From: Candidatus Hydrogenedentota bacterium
GTDB lineage: Bacteria; Hydrogenedentota; Hydrogenedentia; Hydrogenedentiales; CAITNO01
DNA length: 6,341 nt
Direction of reading: 5' to 3'
Assembly (NCBI GenBank): GCA_903922535.1
Contig: CAIXUF010000189.1
Span: forward strand, 1-6,341
Of the stretch, positions 6,289-6,341 are shown one piece after another; position 1 is the first letter of the stretch, and each line of letters opens with the position of its first letter. Made by a program: the position numbers and the translations under genes. The notes beneath the pieces are model-generated. The model was not told the origin of the DNA. It searched no databases and saw nothing but the letters and a program-made list of their open reading frames with translations.

Positions 6289-6341
6289 TCATTTTTTTGG
6301 AACCAGGTCCAGGCCGAGCAGCACACGTTCGGTGTTGGACA
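6289..6341 (-). CDS. Probable C-terminus of an unidentified gene, cut by window edge
   Basis: In one - strand frame the end of the window reads SNTERVLLGLDLVPKK and then a TGA at 6291-6289. The peptide has an ordinary soluble C-terminal composition with a basic tail. The stop sits exactly where the dispersed repeats begin, which is what one expects if genes end and repeats fill the spacer. It is too short to identify. If real, it lies upstream of the histidine kinase on the same strand, with about 99 bp between them, so the two could be co-transcribed. Only 16 codons are visible, and the other two - strand frames are also open over this stretch, so confidence is limited. Confidence 0.4.
   Translation of the reverse strand, partial: SNTERVLLGLDLVPKK

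Noticed and set aside
6268..6298. Hairpin GGGAG/CTCCC followed by seven T on the + strand, as a factor-independent terminator
   Set aside because: The stem is only 5 bp and the T-run starts 5 bases after it. The T-run is also explained as lysine codons of the - strand gene end, and no + strand gene ends nearby.
1..6341. Search for a CRISPR array, tRNA/rRNA gene, integrase/transposase, toxin-antitoxin pair or phage-defence cassette
   Set aside because: I see no regularly spaced direct repeats, no tRNA or rRNA-like sequence, and no coding region with such domains. The window does not support a new defence or mobile system.

Overview
The window is a 6.3 kb GC-rich bacterial chromosomal segment. 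It holds two complete genes, two partial genes cut by the window edges, and short non-coding stretches rich in apparent dispersed repeats. The repeats are of three types: a 'CCACGGAATAC/ACACGGAAA' motif, an 'AACCCTGA…TCAGGGT / CCCAGGGT…ACCCTGGG' stem-loop element, and 'GCCGGCGGGACGCCGGCGCTCCCAG' units. Together with the very large multi-PAS soluble kinase, they resemble what I recall from Planctomycetes/Verrucomicrobia-type and Candidatus Hydrogenedentes genomes. That placement is inference from memory, not a computed result.

Layout, left to right. (1) Positions 1-894, + strand: the C-terminal four-fifths of chorismate synthase (aroC), with the start outside the window. (2) 895-1189: a purine-rich non-coding spacer with a degenerate dispersed repeat near its left end. 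(3) 1190-2575, + strand: a membrane protein made of two complete tandem DUF502 domains in one chain. (4) 2576-2892: the spacer between convergent genes, holding a repeat with two strong imperfect stem-loops. (5) 2893-6189, - strand: a 1098-residue soluble sensor histidine kinase (four PAS or PAS-like domains, one GAF domain, coiled-coil linkers, HisKA-type dimerization region, HATPase_c; no transmembrane segment and no receiver domain). (6) 6190-6288: a short spacer with two GC-rich repeat units. (7) 6289-6341, - strand: the probable last 16 codons of another gene, upstream of the kinase and on the same strand.

The genes do not form an obvious pathway. AroC is shikimate-pathway housekeeping, the DUF502 protein has no established biochemical role, and the kinase faces the opposite way. 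The sequence gives no evidence of a defence system, mobile element, CRISPR array or biosynthetic cluster. The points most worth a second look are the intramolecular duplication of DUF502 and the density of three different repeat families in about 0.7 kb of non-coding DNA.
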